Below are positions 43,543-53,392 of a stretch of DNA of 64,000 nucleotides, piece after piece; within the stretch, counting starts at the first letter, position 1; each line of letters begins with the position of its first letter. A model generated the notes under the pieces. It was given only the letters and a program-made list of their open reading frames with translations, did no database searches and was not told where the DNA came from. Source of the DNA: Pseudomonas bubulae. Its GTDB lineage: Bacteria > Pseudomonadota > Gammaproteobacteria > Pseudomonadales > Pseudomonadaceae. The position numbers and the translations under genes are program-made. Location: assembly GCF_900618535.1 (NCBI RefSeq), contig NZ_UYJA01000004.1, positions 1 to 64,000 on the forward strand, in the 5' to 3' direction.

Positions 43543-45498
43543 ATGGCCGGGTTAATCCCCCAGAGCTTTATTGACGACCTTCTGAACCGTACCGATATCG
43601 TCGATGTCGTCAGCTCGCGCGTGCAAATGAAGAAAGCTGGCAAGAACTACACCGCCTGCTGCCCCTTCCACAAAGAAAAAACCCCGTCGTTCAGCGTCAG
43701 CCCGGACAAGCAGTTCTATTACTGCTTTGGCTGCGGCGCTGGCGGTAACGCCCTCGGCTTCATCATGGATCATGACAACCTGGACTTCCCCCAGGCTGTC
43801 GAAGAACTGGCCAAAGCTGCCGGGATGGAAATCCCACGGGAAGAAAGCGGCCGGGCGCACAAACCTCGGCAACCGACTGACTCCCCGCTGTACCCGCTTC
43901 TTACTGCAGCTGCTGACTTTTATCGCCAGGCCTTGAAAAGCCATCCGGCACGAAAAGCAGCGGTGGACTACCTGAAAGGCCGAGGCCTGACCGGCGAAAT
44001 CGCTCGCGACTTCGGCTTGGGCTTTGCGCCACCAGGCTGGGACAACCTCTACAAACACCTGAGCAGTGACACGCTGCAACAAAAAGCCATGATCGACGCT
44101 GGCCTGCTGGTCGAAAACGCCGAGACCGGCAAGCGTTACGACCGCTTTCGCGACCGGGTAATGTTTCCGATCCGCGACAGCCGTGGCCGCATCATCGCTT
44201 TTGGTGGCCGGGTGCTCGGCGACGACAAGCCCAAATACCTGAACTCCCCGGAAACCCCGGTCTTTCACAAAGGCCAGGAACTGTACGGGCTGTTCGAAGC
44301 ACGCAAGTTCAATCGCAGCCTCGACGAAATCATCGTGGTTGAAGGCTATATGGACGTCATTGCCCTGGCCCAGCAAGGCCTGCGCAATGCTGTCGCGACA
44401 CTGGGCACCGCTACCAGCGAAGAGCACATGAAGCGCCTGTTTCGCGTGGTACCCAGCGTATTGTTCTGTTTTGACGGCGACCAGGCCGGCCGCAATGCGG
44501 CATGGCGCGCACTTGAAGCCACGCTGCCCTGCCTGCAGGACGGGCGCCGCGCACGCTTCCTGTTTTTGCCCGAGGGTGAAGACCCGGACACCCTGGTGCG
44601 CTCTGAAGGCACCGATGCTTTCAAGGCCCGTATCAACCAGCATGCCCAGCCGCTGGCAGACTACTTCTTCCAGCAATTGACCGAAGAAGCCGACCCTCGC
44701 TCGCTCGAAGGCAAGGCCCATATGGCCACGCTGGCAGCACCGCTGATCGACAAAGTCCCGGGCGCCAACCTGCGGACCCTGATGCGTCAGCGCCTGAGCG
44801 AAATAACCGGCCTTACCAGCGAAACCGTCAGCCAGTTGGCACAAAATACGCCCGCAAAAATCCAGGCACAGCCAACCTATGACCCGGGCATTGATTACGA
44901 TGCAATGCCCGACTACAGCGACTTCCAGCAACCGGACATGTACATCCCCCAACAGGAATGGACCCCGAAAAAGACTGGCGCTGGCGGCAAAAAGTGGGAA
45001 AACAAACCCTGGGACAAAAAAGGCAAGCGCGGCGCCGAACGCGAGCAGGCCTGGATCCCGGTAGGTGTTGAACCCCCGACCCTGACAGCCCTGCGCACCC
45101 TGCTGCATCACCCGCAACTGGCCAAAAAAGTTGAGGACGCCGGGCACTTTGCTGCAGAAGACCAGACTAATAATCAACTACTGATTGCTCTGGTCGAGGC
45201 TGTACAGAAAAATCCTAAGCTAAGCTCTATTCAGCTACTGTCCCGCTGGCACGGCACTGAACAGGGCCGTTTGCTGCAAAGACTGCTGGAAAAGGAATGG
45301 CTAATTGATGCCGATAACCTTGAACAACAGTTTTTCGACACCATAACTAGCCTGTCAGCTCGCCAACGCGAGCGAAATCTAGAGCAACTTCTTCGAAAAG
45401 CACGTCAAGGCGAGCTAAGTAGCGAGGAAAAAAATCAGTTACGCGACCTTTTAAGTCGCAATAATCCTGCATCAAACCCGACCTCAACTGGCGCGTGA
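43543..45498 (+). CDS. dnaG: DNA primase
   Basis: Makes RNA primers at the replication fork. The product has 651 residues. The N-terminal CHC2 zinc finger is CPFH...CFGCG (residues about 40-65). The TOPRIM core has VEGYMDVIAL and FCFDGDQAGRNAAWRA. The C-terminal helicase-binding domain is preceded by a Lys/Gly-rich linker (KKTGAGGKKWENKPWDKKGK). Middle gene of the rpsU-dnaG-rpoD group, 67 bp before rpoD. Confidence 0.97.
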   Translation: MAGLIPQSFIDDLLNRTDIVDVVSSRVQMKKAGKNYTACCPFHKEKTPSFSVSPDKQFYYCFGCGAGGNALGFIMDHDNLDFPQAVEELAKAAGMEIPREESGRAHKPRQPTDSPLYPLLTAAADFYRQALKSHPARKAAVDYLKGRGLTGEIARDFGLGFAPPGWDNLYKHLSSDTLQQKAMIDAGLLVENAETGKRYDRFRDRVMFPIRDSRGRIIAFGGRVLGDDKPKYLNSPETPVFHKGQELYGLFEARKFNRSLDEIIVVEGYMDVIALAQQGLRNAVATLGTATSEEHMKRLFRVVPSVLFCFDGDQAGRNAAWRALEATLPCLQDGRRARFLFLPEGEDPDTLVRSEGTDAFKARINQHAQPLADYFFQQLTEEADPRSLEGKAHMATLAAPLIDKVPGANLRTLMRQRLSEITGLTSETVSQLAQNTPAKIQAQPTYDPGIDYDAMPDYSDFQQPDMYIPQQEWTPKKTGAGGKKWENKPWDKKGKRGAEREQAWIPVGVEPPTLTALRTLLHHPQLAKKVEDAGHFAAEDQTNNQLLIALVEAVQKNPKLSSIQLLSRWHGTEQGRLLQRLLEKEWLIDADNLEQQFFDTITSLSARQRERNLEQLLRKARQGELSSEEKNQLRDLLSRNNPASNPTSTGA

Positions 45499-45565
45499 GG
45501 TCATAGCTAAGGTATAATCCTCGGCTTGTTTTTTGCCCGCCAAGACCTTCAGTGGATAGGGTGTT

Positions 45566-47413
<1,848 letters not shown>

Positions 47414-47417
47414 CAAC

Positions 47418-47446
47418 AAAACCCCCGGCCCTGCCGGGGGTTTTGC
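47418..47446 (+). terminator. rpoD terminator
   Basis: AACCCCCGGC and GCCGGGGGTT form a stem around a 3-nt loop and run into TTTTGCTTT. It ends the rpsU-dnaG-rpoD group. Confidence 0.92.
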
Positions 47447-47524
47447 TTTACAGCTAAAAACCTCCTGCTCCCTCCCCTCTGCCACAGCCCGACTACACTG
47501 GATGCATCCAGGTGTATTGAAGGG

Positions 47525-50500
47525 ATGCGTATGTCACGCTTGCTGGCTACCCTGCTTCTGTCACTTCTCGTTTGGACCTCTGGCGCCCAAGCCCTGACGT
47601 TCACCGATGAAGAACAGCAATGGCTCAAGGAGCACCCCGAACTGCTCCTCGGCATCGATACCACATGGCCGCCTTTTGAGTTCCTCAACGCACAGGGCAC
47701 CTATACAGGCCTCGCTGCCGACTATGTAAACCTGATCACCAACCAGTTGGGCGTAAGCGTCAAGCAAGTCGCTGCGTCAAGCTGGAGCGAAGTCCTGGAG
47801 CAAACCAAGGAAGGCAAACTCGACTGGTTACCCGGCGTCATGTCGACCCCCGAGCGCCAAAAACGCCTGGCATTTACCCGGCCCTATCTGGACTTCCCCA
47901 TTGTCATCCTCGCCCACAAGGGCGGCGCGGCGCCTAAAAATATCCAGGAACTCTACGGCCTCAGAGTGGGTGTAATTGAAAACTACGCCCCCCACGAATT
48001 GCTGCGCGCTCAACACCCTGATCTCAACATCGTCGCCCTGCCCAACGTCAGCTCGGCGTTGCAGGCTCTGGCCACGGACCAGGTAGATGCCATGGTGGGT
48101 GATCTGGCTTCCAGCGTATGGAGCTTGCGCCAGCTCAAGCTCGATGGCCTGTACGTCAGCGGGGAAACCCCGTATCGCTTTCAATTGGCCATGGCCGTTC
48201 CTAAAAACCAGACCGTTCTGCTAGGACTGCTGGACAAGGTGCTGGCCAATATAAGCCCGAGTGAAACCCAGCGCATTCAGCAGCACTGGGTAGGCGATAT
48301 CAACGATTACCGACCCCTGTGGCGCACCCTGCTGCTCTATGTTCTGCCTGGCATACTGCTGCTGATCATCATTTTGTTCGTAGTCATCCGCATCAACCGA
48401 CGCCTGAGCTCCGAGATTTCCCGGCGAACCACCCTCGAACAGGAACTGCGCAGCAGCGAGGATCACTACAAGGGGTTGATTGAAAGCCTTTCGGCTATTG
48501 CCTGGGAAGCACAGCTGGACAACGACACCTATACCTATGTATCCCCCCAGGCCGAAGCCTTGCTCGGCTATCCAGTCTCTGACTGGCTAAGCCCGGGGTT
48601 CTGGAAACGGGTTGTTCACCCCGATGACCTGCCCAGAATCCAGGCCTGGCGTAAAAAAGAGATCAGCGCAGGCCACGATCACAGCTTGGACTATCGTGTG
48701 ATCACCGCAGAGGGCAACATCCTCTGGCTACGGGACATTGCCAGTATCACGACCCACAATCAGCAAGCCGTGGTTCGCGGCTTGCTGATCAATATCAGCG
48801 AAACCAAGCAGACTGAAGAAGCCTTGCTTCTTTCCGAAGAAAAGTTTGCCAAAGCTTTTCATGCATCGCTGGACGGCCTTTTACTGAGCCGTCAAAGCGA
48901 TGGCCTGATACTCGAGATCAACGAAGGTTTCAGCCGGGTCATCGGCTATGACAGTGCCAGTGCCTTGTACCACTCAACCCTGGAACTGCAATTGTGGGTC
49001 GACCCCCATGAGCGCCGTGAATTGCTTGCGGTCCTGGAAAAAAACGGCTTTGTGCGCGACTTCACCTGCCATATCCGACATAAGGACGGGCAAGTTCGCC
49101 TCTGTGAAATCTCCAGCTACCCGTTGCTGATCGGCGCCGACGACTGCATTTTGACCATCGTCCACGACATTACCGAACGGCATCAGATGCAGGAAAAACT
49201 TCTGCAAACAGCCACCGTGTTCGAGAGCACGGCCGAAGGCATCATCTTTACCGATCCCGAGCAAAAAATTACCGCGGTCAACCGGGCCTTCGGCGAAATC
49301 ACCGGTTACTCCGAAAGTGAAGTCCTGGGCCAGACGCCGCGCATGCTGGGGTCTGGCCGACACGACAAACTGTTCTTTGCAACCATGTGGTACCAGCTAT
49401 CGACCGCTGACAACTGGCAGGGCGAAATCTTCAACAGACGCAAAAACGGTGAAATCTACCCTAGCTGGATGACCATCAGCGCCGTGCGCAACAACAATGA
49501 TGTGGTGACACATTTCGTCGCCGTATTTTCTGATATTTCCACCCTCAAACTGGCCCAGGAACGCCTTGATCACCAGGCCCACCACGACCCGCTGACCAAC
49601 CTTCCCAACCGTTTGCTGTTTGAAAGCCGGGTGCGCCAGGTACTCTCCGATCAGCGGCGCAATGATCAACAGAGCGCGGTGCTGTTTCTGGACCTTGATC
49701 GCTTCAAGAACATCAATGACAGCCTCGGGCACCCTGTGGGCGATCAGTTGCTGAGGGGCATCGCAGCCCGCCTCACCGAACAATTGCGCGACATCGACAC
49801 GGTCGCCCGTCTTGGCGGCGATGAATTTATCGTCCTGCTGCCTGGGCTCAAACACCCGGAAGATGCACAGAAGATTGCCGAAAAGCTGCTGAACAGCTTC
49901 AACGAACCCTTTCTGACCGACGAAAGCGAACTGTTTATCAGCGCCAGCGTCGGTATCAGCATCTACCCGGATGATGGCGACGACGTGGCCACACTGATCA
50001 AAAATGCCGATATCGCGATGTACCACTCCAAACTCAAAGGGCGCAATCGCGTCGAACGTTACAGCCACGACCTTAACTCCCAGACCAGTGCCCGCATCCT
50101 TCTGGGCCAGGAACTGCGCCGCGCCCTGGAGCGAGGCCAGGTCTCACTGCTGTATCAGCCCAAAGTCCGGTTGCGCGACCATACGCTGGCTGGCGCCGAA
50201 GCACTGTTGCATTGGAACCACCCTCTACTCGGAGGAATCTCACATGAGCGCTTGATTCATCTGGCAGAAGAAAACGGCATGATCATTCAAATTGGTGACT
50301 GGATGCTCGAGCGTGCGTGCCAGCAACTGTGCTCATGGAATCAACTGTACAAGCCCTTTGGACCCATCTCGGTCAACCTTGCCAGCGCCCAATTACACCA
50401 GCCGGGGCTGATGGCGCACATTCAGCAACTGCTCGAAACCTGCAAGCTCAAACCCGAGAGCCTGAAACTGAAAATCACCGAAACTTTTCTCACCGGCCAG

Positions 50501-50887
50501 ACCGAAGCGGCATTTGATGCCCTGCATCGGCTCAAACAACTGGGAGTAAAACTGTCCATCGACAATTTTGGTACTGGCAACTCGTCCCTCAGTTACCTGA
50601 AGCGCTTGCCGTTGGACACGTTGAAAATCGACCCGTCATTTGTACATGGCTTGCCCGACGACCCCCATGATGCTGCCATCGTGCATGCCATCATCGCGCT
50701 GGGGCACAGCATGCACTTCACCATCATTGCCGACGGTGTTCAAAACCGGGAACAACAGATTTTCCTGGCGCAGGCAGGTTGCGAACTGATCCAGGGCGAG
50801 ATCGTCAGCCCGCCGTTACTTCCCGAAAAATTTGCAGCAACTTTCCTTCACCTGGCAATTTCAGATCTTTCGGATAGCACTACTTAG
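47525..50887 (+). CDS. Sensor GGDEF/EAL protein with periplasmic solute-binding domain
   Basis: Membrane signalling protein of 1120 residues. In order: signal peptide, a periplasmic SBP_bac_3 domain (about 35-255), one membrane helix (about 268-290), three PAS domains (about 310-680), GGDEF and EAL. The GGDEF motif (near residue 763) is intact, with an upstream inhibitory RxxD (RDID). The EAL domain keeps EAL, the Asn in SVNLA and the late KID lysine, but DDFGTG reads DNFGTG and the usual AEGVE reads ADGVQ. I infer an active cyclase with a weakened or silent phosphodiesterase. The ligand is unknown, possibly an amino acid. Confidence 0.9.
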   Translation: MRMSRLLATLLLSLLVWTSGAQALTFTDEEQQWLKEHPELLLGIDTTWPPFEFLNAQGTYTGLAADYVNLITNQLGVSVKQVAASSWSEVLEQTKEGKLDWLPGVMSTPERQKRLAFTRPYLDFPIVILAHKGGAAPKNIQELYGLRVGVIENYAPHELLRAQHPDLNIVALPNVSSALQALATDQVDAMVGDLASSVWSLRQLKLDGLYVSGETPYRFQLAMAVPKNQTVLLGLLDKVLANISPSETQRIQQHWVGDINDYRPLWRTLLLYVLPGILLLIIILFVVIRINRRLSSEISRRTTLEQELRSSEDHYKGLIESLSAIAWEAQLDNDTYTYVSPQAEALLGYPVSDWLSPGFWKRVVHPDDLPRIQAWRKKEISAGHDHSLDYRVITAEGNILWLRDIASITTHNQQAVVRGLLINISETKQTEEALLLSEEKFAKAFHASLDGLLLSRQSDGLILEINEGFSRVIGYDSASALYHSTLELQLWVDPHERRELLAVLEKNGFVRDFTCHIRHKDGQVRLCEISSYPLLIGADDCILTIVHDITERHQMQEKLLQTATVFESTAEGIIFTDPEQKITAVNRAFGEITGYSESEVLGQTPRMLGSGRHDKLFFATMWYQLSTADNWQGEIFNRRKNGEIYPSWMTISAVRNNNDVVTHFVAVFSDISTLKLAQERLDHQAHHDPLTNLPNRLLFESRVRQVLSDQRRNDQQSAVLFLDLDRFKNINDSLGHPVGDQLLRGIAARLTEQLRDIDTVARLGGDEFIVLLPGLKHPEDAQKIAEKLLNSFNEPFLTDESELFISASVGISIYPDDGDDVATLIKNADIAMYHSKLKGRNRVERYSHDLNSQTSARILLGQELRRALERGQVSLLYQPKVRLRDHTLAGAEALLHWNHPLLGGISHERLIHLAEENGMIIQIGDWMLERACQQLCSWNQLYKPFGPISVNLASAQLHQPGLMAHIQQLLETCKLKPESLKLKITETFLTGQTEAAFDALHRLKQLGVKLSIDNFGTGNSSLSYLKRLPLDTLKIDPSFVHGLPDDPHDAAIVHAIIALGHSMHFTIIADGVQNREQQIFLAQAGCELIQGEIVSPPLLPEKFAATFLHLAISDLSDSTT

Positions 50888-50917
50888 AAACCATCGTTAT
50901 AATCCGCCACCTACTGA

Positions 50918-50994
<77 letters not shown>

Positions 50995-51003
50995 TACAAA
51001 ACA

Positions 51004-51036
51004 AAGGCTTACGCTTAACGGCGTAGGCCTTTTTTG
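51004..51036 (+). terminator. Terminator supplied by the element after the tRNA
   Basis: AAGGCTTACGC at 51004-51014 pairs with GCGTAGGCCTT at 51021-51031 (one G-T wobble), followed by a T-rich run. It lies 10 bp after attL, so integration replaces the original tRNA terminator, now displaced to 59166, with this one. Confidence 0.85.
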
Positions 51037-51050
51037 TTTTTTGACGAAAA

Positions 51051-51074
51051 TTCTTAACGAATTGCTCAACGAAT
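51051..51074 (+). repeat. Left copy of a 24-bp direct repeat near the element ends
   Basis: Identical to 58977-59000 and lying 56 bp inside attL. It contains AACGAAT twice (AACGAATTGCTCAACGAAT). Placed on either side of attP in the circular form, the two copies look like integrase arm-type sites. Confidence 0.75.
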
Positions 51075-51281
51075 GCAGCCTGTGCCTATTCCCTGACAAT
51101 TTGAGGGACCTCATTGATGGCACGTAGCCATTCTCGGAGCTATAATGGGAAAAAACGCAAAATCAGGGACGAAAATGACACCTCCTCCATTACTCCTGTT
51201 TCCTGCCTTGCCTAGCACTCTTGCTCGACAGGAATGTCTTCTACGCAGCAGTCACGACCACTTTAGTAACTGGAGTCGAAT

Positions 51282-51779
51282 ATGCTAAACCCTACGACCA
51301 TATCATTGGCGATCATTGGCTTCGCACTTCTCATATATCTCCAGCACCAATTAAACCAAAATAATGGCCGCAAAGTAATAATCACCCTATGCGCCCTAGC
51401 AGTCTTATTCGCAGTATCGATAGGATGGGTCAAGCTCATATACAACAGCCCTGAAAATATTTCAAATAGAGCAGAAGTTCGCGCACAAGAAAAGAAAGAA
51501 AAAGATGCTGAAACCGCTCACAACATGTGCAACAACTCTATCTTGGCATACCTAACATCTAGAGACTTCGTAGAGCGCCGTTTAAAATCTCCAAGTACCG
51601 CTGAGTTCCCGTCATTCAGTGCCATACAATCAGTCTCACTAGGAAACTGCAAGTTTCAGGTGAGAGCCTACGTAGATGCTCAAAATGGTTTTGGAGCCAC
51701 AACAAGGACACCATATCAAGCAACACTTGAATATATTCCTAAAGAACAATCATGGAAATTGTTAAATTTAGAAATCTAA
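51282..51779 (+). CDS. AT-rich membrane protein of unknown function, possible element cargo
   Basis: Unrecognised protein of 165 residues. Two N-terminal transmembrane helices (about residues 6-22 and 32-52) precede a charged helix (AEVRAQEKKEKDAETAH) and a C-terminal domain with two cysteines (NMCNNS, GNCKF) and the segment VERRLKSPSTAEFPSF. A similar segment recurs in many small, uncharacterised bacterial proteins as I recall. A ribosome site (TGGAG) lies 7 nt before the ATG. It is the only sizeable gene facing the opposite way to the element core and is visibly more AT-rich, as expected for accessory cargo. I do not assign a function. Confidence 0.75.
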   Translation: MLNPTTISLAIIGFALLIYLQHQLNQNNGRKVIITLCALAVLFAVSIGWVKLIYNSPENISNRAEVRAQEKKEKDAETAHNMCNNSILAYLTSRDFVERRLKSPSTAEFPSFSAIQSVSLGNCKFQVRAYVDAQNGFGATTRTPYQATLEYIPKEQSWKLLNLEI

Positions 51780-51808
51780 CAGGCATCTACGCCACCTTTT
51801 TATAGATA

Positions 51809-52084
51809 TTAGGCCCACATCACGCCTGGATAAGGTGAGGCATCCCTGTTTGGCACCGGCTTAGTAGTCTGCGCAATGCCGCGCACCAGCGCGTTATAGC
51901 GGCTCTTCGGTCCACTCTTGCAGTGTCCCATGTGCGAAGTCAGCCAACCTCCGTGTTTCGCTAGCCAGCGCCTGGGCGGCATAGATTCAGCGGCCTCGAT
52001 TGCCCATAGAAGTAGCTGTTCGTCGCTGGGTTGATCGTCATCTTCAAACTCGACTGCATCCTCAGGAACCATATTGTCCTGCAC
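51809..52084 (-). CDS. Hypothetical acidic protein
   Basis: Protein of 91 residues with no recognised family. The N-terminus is very acidic (EDAVEFEDDDQPSDEQ); the rest has WLAKHGGWLTSHMGHCKSGPKSRYNALVRGIAQ, a pattern that could be a small regulatory or nucleic-acid-binding domain. It is last in the minus-strand chain of small genes and is separated from 52125 by a GC-rich hairpin (GCCCGA / TCGGGC near 52094). Confidence 0.6.
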   Translation of the reverse strand: MQDNMVPEDAVEFEDDDQPSDEQLLLWAIEAAESMPPRRWLAKHGGWLTSHMGHCKSGPKSRYNALVRGIAQTTKPVPNRDASPYPGVMWA

Positions 52085-52124
52085 TCCTGGTATTGCCCGA
52101 CCGGATTAGGATCGGGCGTCTAGA

Positions 52125-52649
52125 TCAGATATGCCCAGCGGTTGCCAGCCCCATGCCCAGGTTCTGGCGAGTGCCAATCAGATTGTTCAGCGAGCTGACA
52201 TTACCTAAGTCCAGATCCGTGATTTGCTCCAGCGCAGAACGAACACCAGCAAGCGTGACATAGCGCCCGGCTTCCTGAGCTGAATTGAAAGCTTGGGTGA
52301 ACTCATCGGTATGAGCCTCGATCAACGGCTTCAACTTAGCGACCAAAGCGGAAATAGCCTTGCGATGATTTACTAGCCGTTCGATAGCTGCGATTGCATC
52401 AGCGACTTGCGCGGTGGCGGTATCCACTTTCGCTTGTTGCGCCTCGACTTCGGCCTGTAAGTGCAGGGCTTCCAGGCGAAGGTTTAGGCGTTTGGTTAGC
52501 CGGGCGGTGGTATCAATTTGATCCTCTAGCGCCGCCACGTCTTCACCAGCTCGGCAAGCTGACTCCCATTGTTCATTGAGGGACGCTAGCAACAGTTCGG
52601 CGTCGATTAGTTGCTGTTCATGCTGGGCGATCAATTCGACAGCGCTCAT
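52125..52649 (-). CDS. Hypothetical coiled-coil protein
   Basis: Protein of 174 residues, largely helical, with predicted coiled coil over about residues 1-120 (heptad-like ALEDQIDTTARLTKRLNLRLEALHLQAEVEAQQ). No known domain recognised. Its ATG overlaps the stop of the 45-codon gene upstream (ATGA), so the chain is translationally coupled. Coiled-coil proteins are common among satellite accessory genes, but function is unknown. Confidence 0.72.
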   Translation of the reverse strand: MSAVELIAQHEQQLIDAELLLASLNEQWESACRAGEDVAALEDQIDTTARLTKRLNLRLEALHLQAEVEAQQAKVDTATAQVADAIAAIERLVNHRKAISALVAKLKPLIEAHTDEFTQAFNSAQEAGRYVTLAGVRSALEQITDLDLGNVSSLNNLIGTRQNLGMGLATAGHI

Positions 52650-52783
52650 GCGCGGGCCTCCAGGCGAACCATGATGACCCCTAGGCTGGCCTCGATCAGA
52701 GCCATACGGTGCAGCAGGCTTTGCAGCAGATTGCGGTTACTGGTGCCCACAGGACGCCCAGGCTTACGGATTTCATCAGCCAT
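52646..52783 (-). CDS. 45-residue protein in the coupled small-gene chain
   Basis: The reading is MADEIRKPGRPVGTSNRNLL, then QSLLHRMALIEASL and a hydrophobic end. Its ATG shares a base with the stop codon of the 99-residue gene (TAATG) and its stop overlaps the next ATG (ATGA). Coupling on both sides argues it is real despite its size. The KPGRPVGTSNRN segment is a DNA minor-groove AT-hook-like motif. Confidence 0.62.
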   Translation of the reverse strand: MADEIRKPGRPVGTSNRNLLQSLLHRMALIEASLGVIMVRLEARA

Positions 52784-53082
52784 TAGAAAGCTCTCCCGGA
52801 AAAGTACTCGTTAAAGTCAGGGGTGAGCTTTTCAATGATTGGCGCAGGTTGGGCCGCAAGTTTTGCTAATGCCTGAGCATTGCTTCCCATCCCTTTAGCT
52901 ACTGTTTCTCCAAACTTATCGCTAACAATCTTTCGATTAGCCTCAATATTTTCTGATTTAAGGAAAGCCAGGTCCGACTTGATAGACGCAATGTCTTTTG
53001 TCAAACCTTCAAGAAGTCCAACCAATGTTTCCAAGTCGCGAGGACTAAGCGAAGCTGAAGCGTTTACAAGCTGTCGAGCCAT
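52783..53082 (-). CDS. Hypothetical helical protein, first of the small-gene chain
   Basis: Protein of 99 residues without a recognised family: a helical stretch LETLVGLLEGLTKDIASIKSDLAFLKSENIEANRK, then FGETVAKGMGSNAQALAKLAAQ. It is the first gene after the origin-like region at 53231, so it should be transcribed from a promoter within that region, separate from the primase, which has its own terminator. Confidence 0.65.
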   Translation of the reverse strand: MARQLVNASASLSPRDLETLVGLLEGLTKDIASIKSDLAFLKSENIEANRKIVSDKFGETVAKGMGSNAQALAKLAAQPAPIIEKLTPDFNEYFSGRAF

Positions 53083-53230
53083 GTTGATTTACCTACATAT
53101 AATTAATTAAGTCCGCTTATTATATCGCAAGTAAAAACACGCCTATTCATCTCTGGAATAACACCAAATATGCTTAGCTAGCTATCTATGTGGCGATATA
53201 TCGGCCAGGATTTAGATAAGAATGTATGGC

Positions 53231-53351
53231 GTGCCGCGTGTGCCGGGTTTTTCGACATTCATTATCTTTCTGAAAAATAAATATTGATATTTCACTACTT
53301 ATATTTTTTTGAAAGTTTGGGGTATCTCAGATAACCCGGCACAAGCGGCAC
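53231..53351. other. Candidate replication origin of the element
   Basis: An arm at 53231-53249 (GTGCCGCGTGTGCCGGGTT) matches the reverse complement of 53333-53351 at 18 of 19 positions. Each arm holds two copies of GTGCCG. The 83 bp between them are very AT-rich. Iteron pairs flanking an AT-rich stretch next to the primase-helicase gene are the layout of P4-type origins. Confidence 0.65.
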
Positions 53352-53360
53352 ACATTGCAC

Positions 53361-53389
53361 AAAAGAAAAGGGGCCGCGATGGCCCCTTC
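53361..53389 (-). terminator. Primase terminator
   Basis: On the minus strand GGGGCC-ATCGC-GGCCCC runs into TTTTCTTTTG, directly after the primase stop codon. It separates primase transcription from the origin and the small-gene chain. Confidence 0.88.
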
Positions 53390-53392
53390 TTG

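Larger units (their letters stand above)
53083..53392. promoter_or_regulatory. AT-rich intergenic region with origin and promoter
   Basis: 310 bp without a gene. It holds the primase terminator (53361-53389), the paired GTGCCG repeats around an AT-rich core (53231-53351), and the promoter region for the small-gene chain starting at 53082. No further feature seen. Confidence 0.6.

Noticed and set aside
43552..45177. 541-codon minus-strand reading antisense to dnaG
   Set aside because: Shadow of dnaG.
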